The position numbers were made by a program, and so were the translations under genes. DNA of 64,000 nucleotides from Asparagopsis taxiformis (taxonomy: Eukaryota > Rhodophyta > Florideophyceae > Bonnemaisoniales > Bonnemaisoniaceae), in the NCBI GenBank assembly GCA_030407315.1, contig JALQPE010002569.1:1-64000 (forward strand). The letters are read 5' to 3'. Positions 9,401 to 20,862 of the stretch are shown here, in pieces. Within the stretch, counting starts at the first letter, position 1. The number at the start of each line of letters is the position of its first letter. Under the pieces are notes generated by a model, which made no database searches, had not been told where the DNA came from, and worked only from the letters and a program-made list of their open reading frames with translations.

Positions 9401-12400
9401 CTATCTATTGCTCCTATCGTACTTGTAATATTCGACGGTGTGGATGTGGTCCGTGAAGACGTCCTTCTCCGTCTTCAAGTAGATGTGGCCGCGCGTGAGC
9501 AGGCCATAGACTAGCTTTTCGCCCGCAGGAATATCTCCGCGCTTGAAGCCGACCCCGTAATGGTAAAGGTCACCGCGACCAACCAATACGGAATAGGGTG
9601 GCACATACAGCCTATGAATGGGAACCTTCCACATATCGGCGTCCGGATTGGCCAGGCATACATGACTATAAGGGGCAGCTACTATAGAGAATCCATCTGC
9701 TCCGCTCGACATCATGAAATATGATGGAGACTCGGTAGGTCCTGCAACACGACTCGTTGATACCTTGAAGTCCGTGTGCCCATCCTGGTCCGCAGCCCCA
9801 TCTGCTGTAAGAAGCAGCCGCAATCCTGTCTTCGGGAAGAAGACAGGATCATCACCCTCCATTCCCAGCTTCAAGAACTCCGCACAAACACCAAGAGCAA
9901 GCTCTGCCACCAACTTGTTCTTGTACATATCCAGATTTTCCTCCTCCAGCTTATCGCACAACTCACGCCGTGGCAGAGAGAGGCGCCCACGACCACCATC
10001 GATGCGGCCTGCCGCAGCACCCACGTTGTGGATGAACTGCCACGGCGAAGGATCGAAGCCGGGCTTTGCGAAAGCTGGCGGCTCGTCCTGTGGCTCCCTG
10101 TCGTCATCGTTAGAATCAGACTGCTGGGAGGGGTTTTCAACCTCCTCAACCAGCGGGAACTGCCTAGCGAAGTGACCGAACAGCTCATGCGTCGCACTCC
10201 CAGCCGTGGACGATTCCAACAAGCGTTCCAAAACAATAACCCCCAAGTTCTCCAGCAACGCCCGCTTCACCGCAAAGTACTGTTACACCACCGTTTCCTC
10301 GGCTCCCGGCGATGCAGCTACCTGGAATGCTGCCGCCCTCATTTCCGCCCGAACCGTCTCCACCGTCGTACTTTCCATATAGTACTTCATCCGGCTGCCA
10401 GACGCAATTGCGCTGGGGAGAACGGCGGCCACATTCTCATCGACGATGCTGTCGGGAATGGGATTCTCCTGGGCGTCGTCGAACTGGAGAACCGGCTCCC
10501 GAGAGCGACCTCGGGAAGCCGACTTGGATTTCTTTGACGACGACTTTGATGAAGTCTCACCGAGCCTTCTCTTTTTGGTAGAAGGCTCGGGCGTCGCAGA
10601 AGGCGCATCCAAGTTACGCTTCCCGAGGATGGAGTTTTCACCCGCATCCTCGGGGGCGCTCTCCAGCTCGACGACCTCCACAGCACCACCCGCCGTTCCA
10701 CCACGACCGGAACGACTCGCTTGCAGGCGGGTACTCCTTCTGGGCATCACTTTCCTCCCAGAAGTTTCCACTCCGGGCGGTGCAGAATCACTGACTTCAA
10801 TGACATCTTCGTCAGGATCTGCACCGCTCTTCGCACTGCTGCCCTCGACCACATTCTCGGGAGTAGGGCCCTCCGTCGAAATCCTCGCAACCGTCTTCTG
10901 TCCAACCCCACCGGATGGTGAAGGGACGAAACTGTCATCGCTGGAGCTTCCCGAACTGCTAGCAGATGCAAAACGGGAAGCTTCGGCAGCGGGGGCCGGA
11001 GCAGCAGGGTGCTGCTCGGCAGCCGGAGTCGCAGGCTCAGGCTGCGAAGCCGGTGAGACCTGCTCCTGCGCGGCTTGGACAGGACGGTTGGGGGTACCAG
11101 TCCCGGCGTGGGAAACTGGACCAGAGCGTTCGCTGCCATCCTGGGGACCACGCGCAGTCGGCTTGACCGGGGTCACCGCAGGGGAGGATGCCGACACGGC
11201 AGGGGTAGAGACAGGAACAGGGGCAACCTCGGAATCGCTGGAAGATTCCAGTTGAGGTGGTGGGGGCAAAGGAATGGAGGATGAAGGGATGGGCAAGGAA
11301 TTGGAAGAGGAAGGGATGGGGGCATCATCACCACATGTGGCTGGGAGCGCAGCATGTGGGATGTCTGGGTACATCGCGTGAAAGCGTTTCCGCATAAGCA
11401 TGTCGCGGTACCCAGTGACGCGCAGGAGCATTTTCCTGGCGTCCTTCCCGAAGACAGACTTCTTACGGGGAAAAATGTTCTCGGACTTGTAACCATCGGG
11501 GGGGGCCTTCCTTGGGACGGAAGTCTGCCCAGCACCCCTTCTTGGGGACCATCTGAGCAAGAACTTCGACAACGCGCGAGCGAATGTCGAAGCTCTTGCT
11601 CGGGTCACCCACGCTGGGAATTGAGCCATCCAGCATCCTCATCACATCCGACAGGTTCCAGTACTCGGCCACCTCCTTCACGTACCCGAAGATTTCCAAC
11701 AAACCAGCAATCCATTCCTGCCCAATGGTACCAACCGAGTACGGTTTCAGCCCGGCCGACCGACGGCTACAAGTGTAGCGCGCCGTCATCTCCAGGATGA
11801 AACACTTCTGCACATCCAGAGCACTCCTGAACGACCCATTGAACAACAAGTTCACCGTACAACCAGCCAGATCCTCGGTCGAAGAGAACTGCACGAACTC
11901 CGGCCTGTTCGGAATACTCGACCAGTACTTGAAAGCAGGGCTTTCAATGGTCTTGAAACCTTGGGCGATGGAGACGTAGCGCATGAGCTGTCTCGGACGA
12001 ATCCAGCTCAGCGCTTTCCGTTCTTTGATGTATTGAACGGTCGGCTCGATCTTCTTCTTTCCCAGGCGGTGGATATTGATGAACTCCATCACAGAGCACA
12101 CATTGTCAGCAACTGTTACCTCGCTGACATTGTGGGTGTGGAAGTTCATCAGCCGTGAAAGCGGGAGTACTTCTTCGGAGCAGAAGACATCCCGGCCAAG
12201 CCGAGTCGGTGGGAGGAGAAAGTCGACTGGAATAGTTCCAAAGCGACGGTAGATGTCAGACTTGACAAACTCCTCCCACTCTGGACTGTCCTTCGCAGGA
12301 GCAGGTCCAGCCGACTCGAGAATGGCTTTCAACGCGGTCACTCGGTGAGATCCATCGACGTATTGCAGTCGGACTTTGGCATTGGAATCAATCACCTCGC

Positions 12401-12920
12401 AGACGGACACGCGTGAAGCAATCACGCAAAATCCCTGAGTGAGAAACGTTTTCTTCAACTCATCAACGCGATGCGGCCTGACCACCCTGGACACGACTAC
12501 CGGAGGAGAAACATCCAGAGGGGAAATGAAGACTGGAATGTTTCGGCAGCTCTCCGGACTTATGTCATAGTCCACATCCACCGGGATGGGCACTGTGCCA
12601 GGGTAGGCCAGCCTGGTGCTGCGGAGAGGCTTGTTCGGTACGATGTCACGAGCGTTGTGATCATCGACCTTCTCCGCATCCTCTGCCAAGTCGCTGCCGG
12701 ACGCGATGATCATGTCCGGAGCAGGCGAGCTAGGCAGAGGAGCACCAGATCCCTCGACGGCTGGCGCCGCTTCGGCAGATTGAGCCGGAAGCGGAGTTGC
12801 GGGAACGCCAGCGTCGATTGTCGGGACAACCGCGGGATCGGAAGCGGAAGGGGGAGAGGGGACGGGCTTAGGTGCTGGGCTGAGCTGGGTCAGCGCTGCA
12901 GCAGCTTCGCAAACGTCCAT
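9401..12920 (-). pseudogene. Gene 4-alpha (element A): ParB-like + 2OG-Fe(II) oxygenase, disrupted
   Basis: Reads from the ATG at 12920. A ParB-like domain (DGSHR at residues 189-193) is followed by alpha-type signatures (MRYVSIAQGF, LAGCTVNLLF). A Ser/Pro/Ala-rich disordered linker comes next, then a conserved junction motif (QENPIPD, then SRMKYY), then the oxygenase, with HTD, a distal H in RGDLYH and an R in TRGH: the HxD...H...R ligand set of Fe(II)/2-oxoglutarate dioxygenases. There are two lesions. A run of eight C (coding strand, near 11500) has one base too many, shifting the frame. A TAA stop at 10283-10285 sits where 4-beta has CAA. An upstream ATG (13040, MAQQSP) is out of frame through a simple-sequence tract and may be the original start. 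The likely ancestral role was oxidation of a modified base or methylated protein; the substrate is unknown. Confidence 0.75.
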
Positions 12921-13264
12921 GGGGACAGGGGGGGCCAGAGAAGGAGAAGGAGAGGGAGAAGGAGAGGAGTGGGAGAATCGTTGTCACGGCGGCTGGCAGA
13001 GCGCACCTGGCGGTCGAAAGCGTTGGGGGATTGTTGAGCCATTGCTGTGGTGAAGAAATGAGGAAAGAAGAGTGAAAGATTGAGAAAGAGAGAAGAAGAT
13101 CTGAACGACAAGCTGTTTTGCTGCGTAAGCTGAGTAAGATAGGCGAAACTTAGAGAACTGACATATTCCTATTAGTATACACCCTGGTAATGATATTCAG
13201 CGGTTGACCAATCCGAACCTTCCACATCACTTTTCGTTGTACGACAATTACAGCTCAGGCAGTT

Positions 13265-13435
13265 TACCAAGGATCCTTACAGCAAAGCCATCGTTACGAT
13301 GACTTTGCTGTAAGGAAACGTTTCATTACAGAGGCCAGGAATTTTTTTACCGGGTAAAGAAATCATGGCCACTGTAATGAAACCTTTCCTTACAGCAAAG
13401 TCATCGTAACGATGACTTTGCTGTAAGCATCCCTG
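13265..13435. repeat. Palindrome cluster P1/P2, element A copy 2
   Basis: Two P1 palindromes flank one P2 with a TTTTACCGGGTAAA centre. The outer arms are CAGTTTACCAAGGATCC and GCATCCCTGGTAAACTGC. It is a compact version of the cluster at 8510-8900. Confidence 0.8.
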
Positions 13436-14023
13436 GTAAACTGCTCCATCTGTAAGCCGTTGGTCTCAACCCTCGCTCTCATTTCTGTTGTCCTCCATCA
13501 TCTCGACCTACCTTCCCCCTTCACACCACGTCTCTAATGTCACTCTGCCCACCCTTTGGTGCATGAAATATTTTCTTACCACTGCCATAGTCTACACATA
13601 CTGCTGCCTTCATACTTCTGCATGCCTACCCTTCAATCTTTCTTCCATCTTTCTCTACCGTGCTAGGCTTAGACCATGCTCTGTGCACATCTGACTTACT
13701 TAATATCATTGTATAGTTAGAAACTACAATAATAATTACATCACTAGAGTACACTGCAAATGTTAGTAACTATGGTTGGTGTGGTACACAACACCCTACC
13801 TCCTTCATGAGTAAACTTTGCGCACAGAACCGTTCAATACCAGGTAGTGCAGCCAGCGCAAACCAGGCTTGCACGACGCAGAGTGCTCCCCAGAGCCGTC
13901 AACAGCCGTCCAAACCATCGTTGTACGATGTTCCCGGCTCCACACTTCCCTTCTCACCCTTCCCAGGGTGGGAGACGGACGAAACTCCCAACCGCTTACA
14001 GCCGAAGCCGTTTACCCAGGATG

Positions 14024-14061
14024 CTTACAGCAAAGTCATCGTTACGATGACTTTGCTGTCA
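14024..14061. repeat. Solitary P1 palindrome
   Basis: One P1 copy with the usual outer flank on its left (CTTACAGCCGAAGCCG, then GTTTACCCAGGATGC). The P2 partner is missing, which suggests a collapsed cluster. Confidence 0.75.
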
Positions 14062-14312
14062 GCACCCCAGCGAAACTGCATCATCTGTAAGCCTTCCTCA
14101 CCTCAATGTTGCAACCAAAGACGACTGCGATATTACCTTGTTCTATTCTAGTAGTGCCCGCCATAGTTCCCTCCCCTTCTCATATTAAATTGAGTATTGT
14201 ATATCTCCTGACCCGTCTACATACGCAAACGTCATGTACTAGCCTAGCTTTCATCGTTTACTTGAAGGCGGCCTTGATGCCTGCCATAGAATGCTATTAA
14301 GAACTAATTTCA

Positions 14313-17300
14313 TCAGATATCTAAACGCTCCCAGTAGTTGACATTGAAGGGAGGCTGTAGCAACTTCTCCCTGGAAGTTCGCAGTGATAGATGGGACCGG
14401 ATAGGATGCTGGTACCTCACCGAAGAACGACCCTCCGCGAATCCCATTCCTCCGTGATACACGTCCGTTCGGCATACAAGCAGGGAATACGGTGGGATGC
14501 GCACGTTCGTCACTGGCACGCGGTACTTGTCTTTCGCTGGATGACTTAGGCACACATGGCTGAACTTGGCGATACGAATGATGAACCCATCCGCACCAGC
14601 AGCCATCATGAAATATGATGGCGAGTTGAGAGGACCAGTTCCAGTTCCCTCACGGACGGGAACATCGGTATGCATAAGTTGCTCCTGACTACCTTCTGCG
14701 GTCAAAATCAGACGAAGACCCGTTTCTGGAAAGACCACCGCTTCTTCTCTTCCAAACCCGAGCTTCAGGTTCTCCGCACAAATCGCCTTACCTAGCTCCA
14801 GAATCAGCTTGTTCCTGTACTGCCGCGCGCTTTCTTGCTCAAGGTCATCGCAGATGCTTTTCCGGTCCGTCTTGAATACACCAGTGCTGTCTTTCGGTCG
14901 AAGTGATTTCCACGGGTTCTTCTGACTTGCACTTGAGCCACTTGTAGTACCTTGGAATGTGCTGGCCATCTGTGTGAATAACGCGTGCGTAGCTGCTCCC
15001 ACTGTAGTAGAAGAGAAAATGTCTTGCAACACCACGTAACCAAGCTCGTCGATCATTCTCCTCTGGTAGCTGAAGTATTGTTGGCTTTCACAAGAACCGA
15101 GGGGACATACCAAAGTAGAGTAGCCTGCAGCTGCTTCCATTATCTCCGTCCGGATTGTATCAATGTCTTCTTCTGTGATATAATACTTCATTCTCGAGTT
15201 GGAAGGAACGCATAAAGGCAGCTTCTCAGGTATCTCCTCTGCGAATGTGCGGTCTGGAAGGGAGTTTTCTTGCTCGTCAGTGAAGAGTGGTGCTTCTTCT
15301 CCAGTCGTTCGTTTTCTTGCATTGACTCTACTCTTCTTTTCCCGGGGAGGCCCAATCTCAATGTTGTCATCCGGCGTATTGGGCTCAGAAAACTTCGCGC
15401 TAGTATCTTCCCTTCTTCGCTTCTTATGCAACCTGGACTCGTTTTCATCGCCGCTTCCACCAGAGCTCCTGCTTCTTCCCGAATTCTCCTTGTCCACTTC
15501 GGCCGGGCTAGTGCTGTTAGTTTCTGGTGTCCTGATTCGAAGTTTCAATATCACAGAGCGGTTCTGCGCATCTCCAGCTTGTTTTCCAGGCGTGTCTATG
15601 TCCATGCGACCACTATTGTCCAAGTTGATATCCAGACTTTGCGTATCGCCGCTTTGTTTCCTTCCCTGAGGAAGATCTTCTCTGACAATCCTTCCCGGCG
15701 AATTATCCCTGGCACGACTTTCCCGCTCTGCCCTTGAAGCTGAAAGACGTTCCTGTTCTTTTTGGAGAACAGCAAGACGTTCTGCTTCCCTCTTCTCAGC
15801 TGCTGCAAGACGCGTGGCAGGACGTTCCTGTCCTCCCTCTTTTGATGCGGCAGGACGGTCTTCTGCTTCTTTCGGGGTGCTCAGAGGTGCCTCTTCTATT
15901 GCTTTCGTCGCGACAGCAGGAATCACTTCTTCAGCCACCACATTTGGAGTAATTTCCTGTTCTTCCTCCACAACAGCAGAAACTTCCTGCTCTACTTGGG
16001 CTTCGGCAGATACTCCTTCTGCTTGAACAGGACCAGGAGTTTCCACCGTTTCCTTCTCTGTAGAATTATTTCCCTGTTCTGCGGCAGTAGGTGCTTCTTC
16101 CTCTTCTGCTTTGGCGCCAGCAACAAGTGCTTTTTCTATTTCTCCGGGGGTCATGCGATTCCGTTCCCTCTCCTCCTCCGCTTTCGTCTCCTGCATTGCC
16201 TTTGTCCCGGTAGCATATTCCAGTTTGTCGTAAAAACTGTTTGTAAACATCCCGTTCTTGGTTCTCAGACTGCTTCTGTCTACCACGTCGTCATGAAAGT
16301 CGACAAGGACGAATACAATGCGCTCTCCAATGCGATGATCATTATCCCCGACCTCCTTCGCGTTTTCTGCTGCCAAATCCGTTCGCACGAATTCCTCCAT
16401 CGTTGCAGAGTTCAACCATTTGCGGACGACCTCTGCCATATCATAGATGGCCAACAGAGCCAGTAGTCAAGTGCGCATCGTGAACGGACTTCCGCTTCCG
16501 ATATTTCTGACAAGTCCTCTCTTCCTCCTCATCCTTGTCCACGACGCTGTCATCTCGAGCACAAACCACTGGAACCACTCCTTATCGCGCGTCCCGCGTC
16601 CGTCCGTGCCATTGCGGAATATTGCGTTATTGACAAGATCGAGCACGCACCTGTACATATCGGCAGAGTCAATTCGAGAAAAGTCCGGATCTCTTCCCTC
16701 GGTTCTTGCATCCTCGATTTCTCTGTTCCTATCCAAAGCATTGTAAACGCTAGGGATAGAGCTCCAGTACACGAAAGCAACGCTGTCTGTGGGATTGAAC
16801 CCCTTCGCAATGTTGATGTACTGCCTATACGAGTTCTCCGAACGGTTCCTGTCGGACGGCAGAATATAGCTCACTTCTTTCAGAATAGGAATAAGCCGGA
16901 CAACAGGAAGATCCATCTGGTTGGAAAACCTGAGAAACTCTATGACCGCACAGACATTGTCGGCAATGCTCACAGAAGCGACATCGTGAGTTTGTATATT
17001 GGCTTCGAGAGACAGTTTCAGAACCTCCAGCGCGTCGAAAATTAGACGCCCGTTCGGCGCAATCAACTGTTGTACCCAAACCAATTCCAAGGAATCCCTG
17101 TGCTTTCCTGAGTACTTCTCCAGGCATAGTTGCAGAGCAGCTATGCGATGAGAGCCATCGATGCAGTAAAACTCGTCTCCTTCGTTATCTTCCATTTTGC
17201 AGACTGTAATCATAGTTCCAGTGGTAGAGAAACCTCTATCCATGAAAATGCTGGCCAGTTCGTTTACACGACCCGGTCGCACCAAACGGGAGGTCACTGT

Positions 17301-17432
17301 CGGAAACTTCACTTTGCGAGGATCAACTTGTACTTTAGAAGAGCTGTACTGAGCAATAGTGATGCTTTTCTCTTCAGCAGAAGGAGAATTGCTCTTCTCC
17401 GCTGTAGTATTCATGATACTATTGTCTCCCAT
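14313..17432 (-). pseudogene. Gene 4-beta (element A): ParB-like + 2OG-Fe(II) oxygenase, one in-frame stop
   Basis: The start is the ATG at 17432 (MGDNSIMNTT). The ParB-like domain has DGSHR at residues 92-96 and beta-type signatures (INIAKGF, then DMYRCVLDLV). An in-frame TGA at about 16467 splits the gene; the same frame resumes at once with LLALLAIYDMAEVV, so only one codon is affected. The rest holds an acidic coiled, low-complexity linker rich in Glu, Ala and Arg. The conserved junction follows (DEQENSLPDR, then SRMKYY), then the oxygenase with HTD, RTDVYH and RSH. It is the closest relative in the window to the 989-aa protein at 52382-55351. If the stop is real, the downstream half (from 16454) could be made only by reinitiation or readthrough. 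Confidence 0.75.
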
Positions 17433-18750
17433 TGTAATCCCTGCAATCTCAGTTCGTTCAGTCGGTTCTCTGTTCAAATGTTGTGTAGACGATGAAATCC
17501 ACAATTGTGGTACCTCCGAGTGCGCTTCCCGTCTCTCAGCTTCCTCTCATATACTGTCCGGACAAGACATCCCCTACCTACCTTCAGTCCTGATGAACCT
17601 TACGCTGCACCCGCTCAGCACCTCTGACTCTACCTGATCCTGATACCTCCACAAAGCGTTTAGCCCTTTCCATCAATCTACACCTAATAGTATGTACCTC
17701 TAGCGCATATAATGCAATCGAACCCGTTTACCTCACCACGTCAATTATCATTCATATTCCAACAACCTATTTCATCCACACTCTCCACCTCGCTTCTTCT
17801 TCCGTACCATTGATTCCTATCAATCGATTCTACGTGAGTTTTATACATTTACTACGATCCACCTCTCCTACAAGTCTGAAAAATTCATTTCTACACTAAC
17901 TTTTGCTACTCACAAATAAACGGTTCCCGTGCAGGCCACTGCTTGAATTTCTTCCTATTGGCGTACTCGGCTGCAAAGGATTCATTGACTATTTAAACGG
18001 TGATCATATAAATGGTTTTCAATGTGCTCCAATGGACAATACACCAAAGAACATCAATATGAATTCATTTCAACTACCTATTCACTACTGCGATTCAGCT
18101 TTCTTGCATACCAAATCTCATTGCGTTCCTACCCTAGTCGATTCAAAATGCTTCCTCTTCGTCAGTTGATCAATATTCCTTACAACGAGCAGGTCCTCTG
18201 GACATCCTAAAGGTGGTTACTTAACTTTAACAATCGATGAATTTGCTGTAATGAAACGTTTTCTTACAGCAAAGTCATCGTTACGATGACTTTGCTGTAA
18301 GAAAGCAAATCATTACAGCGGCCACAATTTTTTTACCGGTAAAATTTCTTGCTGATTTTTTACCCGGTAAAAAATTCTTTGGCCACTGCAAGGAAACGGT
18401 TCCTTACAGCAAAGTCATCGTTACGATGACTTTGCTGTAAGAAAGCAAATCATTACAGCTGCCACGATTTTTTACCCGGTAAAAAATTCTTGGCCACTGT
18501 AATGGAGACGGTTCCTTACAGCAAATCATTACAGCTGCCACGATTTTTTTACCCGGTAAAAAATTCTTGGCCACTGTAATGGAAACGTTTTCTTACAGCA
18601 AAATCATCGTAACGATGACTTTCCTGTAAGCATACCTCCCTCCATCCTCTCAGATCCTCTCCCCACTACTTTGCACCAATCCACCAACGCCCTAGAGTGT
18701 ACAATTCATATGTGATGCATCTGGTTATTCATTTTATTCTTCCCTAAAAA
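17433..18750. other. Interval between gene 4-beta and gene 5 (element A)
   Basis: From 17433 to about 18230 is AT-rich with no convincing frame. A palindrome cluster follows at 18240-18630, then a short 3' spacer to gene 5. Confidence 0.55.
18240..18632. repeat. Palindrome cluster P1/P2, element A copy 3
   Basis: P1 palindromes at about 18264-18302, 18402-18440 and 18593-18630 (the last with drift) alternate with P2 palindromes centred on TTTTTACCGGTAAAA or TTTTACCCGGTAAAA. It closely resembles the cluster at 8510-8900. Confidence 0.85.
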
Positions 18751-19212
18751 TCATGCAGCCCTCGGTGGAAATCCGTCTCGCCTACATAGTGCATATATCT
18801 CTCCACCCTCCAGCAGTCCGGGTCCGTGCCTTACCTCCCTCATGTTCTCATCATATTCGCATACACTCCCATTGCAATAGTGCATACCAAACACCTCAGT
18901 AACTCCCTCACTCATCTCCACAATTACTGTTCGTCGCCTCTCTTCGACCTTGAACACTCCTTCATCAGTTTTTTGCAAACCCAGGCAAACTCCATAAGCT
19001 GTACCTTGCTCATCTCTCGCACTCTCGTTCCTCAGGATAAAGAACGCTAGAACAATAAAAAACCGCGGTTCATAATTAATTCTTCCCCGCATTATCTCTG
19101 ATGTGAGACGAGACGCCGGGTACAGAATCGTTTGTGAAGTTGCACCATCCTCACATGTCATCTCTTCAGGGCAAACAGCATGGATGATAGCTCCTGATTC
19201 TAGAGAGAACAC
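18751..19212 (-). pseudogene. Gene 5 (element A): C-terminal fragment
   Basis: About 150 residues match the C-terminal half of the 298-aa protein at 63070-63966: SGAIIHAV, a hydrophobic FFIVLAFFIL run, the VEM-EGV-EV strand, CNGSVCEYD, and the terminal GGEIYALCRRDGFPPRAA. The frame stays open upstream of 19212 to about 19255 without an ATG, so the listed start is not trusted. The N-terminal half is missing, and the homology ends where unrelated sequence leading to the Sel1 gene begins. It is probably truncated at the decayed right side of element A. Confidence 0.55.
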
Positions 19213-19595
19213 TGATTTCGGTATGCACAGAATGTACTTTCGAAACCAGAATCTGAAAATTTTTTGATGTTGATTGACTAATCATAAGTTGATTGAATTG
19301 TGGCCAATGAGACGAAGACATTGACTGACTGAGTGGTATTGTGCTGACAGTTTCAAGTATAACCCCACGTGTCCAGCAGTTAGCGAAACACATACACAGA
19401 CGTCCGTCTCTGTGCAGCGGTCAATTTTTATGCCGCACAACGCAACGCGTCGACTAAAGTACAATGCAAACCGACGCATCATCGGAATACATTTTGCATC
19501 GATCCCGACCATATCAACTGCACAACAATCATGTTAAAACGATGCCAAACCGACGAAAGCAACGCCGCGTTATCGTTGGCTAGCGTGCAAGCACC
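19213..19595. other. Junction between element A and the Sel1 gene
   Basis: No gene is seen. It should contain both the breakpoint of element A and the upstream region of the Sel1 gene. No CACTA-type inverted terminus is present. Confidence 0.4.
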
Positions 19596-20840
19596 ATGTT
19601 TTCCATCGCGGAAAAACTACAGCGGTACAGTTGTCCCGGCGACAATCTGCGCGTCGCAACCGACATGTACGCCGCCGAGCAATTGTACGAGCGCTGCGTC
19701 GAGGAGCACAACCACATCGGAGCCATGTATCGTCTCGCAACCATTCTACGCGTCTCCGAAAACATGCACGACGGCCGACGCCCCATGCAACTGTCCCAAC
19801 GCTGCGTCGATGAAGGCAACCATCCCGGCGCCATGTTCGATCTGGCACGCATGTATTCCGACGGTAAGTTCTCCGAGCAGGATTTCGTACGAGACGTCGA
19901 TCTGTATCAACGCGCCATACAACTAGACAACGACGTGTGCGCGATGTTCGAGCTGGCAATGATCTATGACGTCGGCGAGAAAGACGTTCCAATGGACGTC
20001 TTGCGCGCGATGAACTATTATCAAATGAGCATTGACGTCGGCCAGCATCTGGAGGCAATGTTCTGGCTCGCTCGATTACTCATCTCCGATATCATGCGGC
20101 CGAAACGCGATGTGTCGCGCTCAAAGCGTCTGTTCACCATGTATGTCGAGCGATGTGAAGAGCCGATGCCGATTATCGAGATATGCAACGAGCTGATGTA
20201 CGGATCGTCCAGTCTCCCACGAGACGCCGCACTAGCCGCGTGCTTGCTACAGGCATGCGTGGAACGATGGGACGAGTGTGATGCAATGATACCACTCGCG
20301 GAAATCCTTCTGAGCGGCGCTTCCGGTGTCGCCAGAGACGCCACGCGTGCAATACGTCTATGTGAACGAGCCGCCAGTGTTCGCTGGGAGTATTCACTAT
20401 CAACGGCTGTGTTGGCGCGCAAAATCGCCTATGGATCATCGCAGATTCAGGCCAATGTGCAGCTCGCTGTGTATCTGTGTCAGATGAGTATTGCGAGGGG
20501 GAACGATGCGGCCGCTATGCTTACATTGTCTGAACTGCTGTTAAAGGGCGCTCCGGGCGTGGAAAAGGACGTGGATTGTGCGATGAATTTGGTGGATAGA
20601 GCTTTCGGAAGTGATTGTGTCAAGTTTCAGATGTCCAAGATTATACAGCTTGCAAACGATATGGCACATGGAAAGGGCGGAATGGCGAGGAATCCGTCGT
20701 TTGCCGTTTTGTTGTTGGAGAAATGCATGAATATGAAGGATTTCAAATCTGAATCGACACTGGCTCTTGCGGATGTCGTGCTTCAAACGAAAGCAGTTTT
20801 GGATATTGAGCGGGGCATTCAACTATGTCGTCAGTTGGTT
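19596..20840 (+). pseudogene. Sel1-repeat protein gene, 5' half (split by element C)
   Basis: Reads from the ATG at 19596 (context CACCATG) as a run of about ten helical Sel1-like/TPR-like repeats of about 35-40 residues. Each has the pattern A-MF/MxLAxxL, G..G...D...A..L. Sel1 repeats are solenoids that mediate protein-protein contacts. Codon use is strongly C/G-ending at the 5' side, unlike the AT-richer element genes. The coding sequence stops abruptly after QLCRQLV at 20840, where a CACTACGGTGTTG terminus begins. The missing half is at 35591-37058. Confidence 0.8.
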
Positions 20841-20862
20841 CACTACGGTGTTGAAAAGGGGG

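Larger units (their letters stand above)
12921..14312. other. Interval between gene 4-alpha and gene 4-beta (element A)
   Basis: Holds a P1/P2 cluster at 13265-13435, a lone P1 palindrome at about 14024-14061, and spacer that recurs in inverted form in element C (13480-13690 resembles 27430-27650). No coding sequence is recognised. Confidence 0.6.
206..19250 (+). mobile_element. Element A: CACTA-type element carrying the epigenetic gene cassette (decayed, right end missing)
   Basis: The left end is seen directly as CACTACGGTGTTGAG at 206, followed by subterminal palindromes. It is the same terminus as in elements B and C. The content in order is gene 1 (+), gene 2 (-), gene 3 (+), gene 4-alpha (-), gene 4-beta (-), gene 5 fragment (-), with palindrome clusters in the 3' intervals. 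Three genes carry lesions: gene 1 has a one-base deletion, 4-alpha has a homopolymer frameshift plus a stop, and 4-beta has one stop. Gene 5 keeps only its C-terminal half, and no inverted terminus is found before the Sel1 gene at 19596, so the right end seems lost; 19250 is approximate. Treating the block as one transposable unit is inferred from synteny with element B. Confidence 0.7.

Noticed and set aside
10283..10285. Reassigned stop codons (TAA/TAG read as Gln)
   Set aside because: The stops lie at Gln positions in gene 4 copies, but intact genes in the window end in TAA, TAG and TGA at conserved C-termini. Mutation is simpler.
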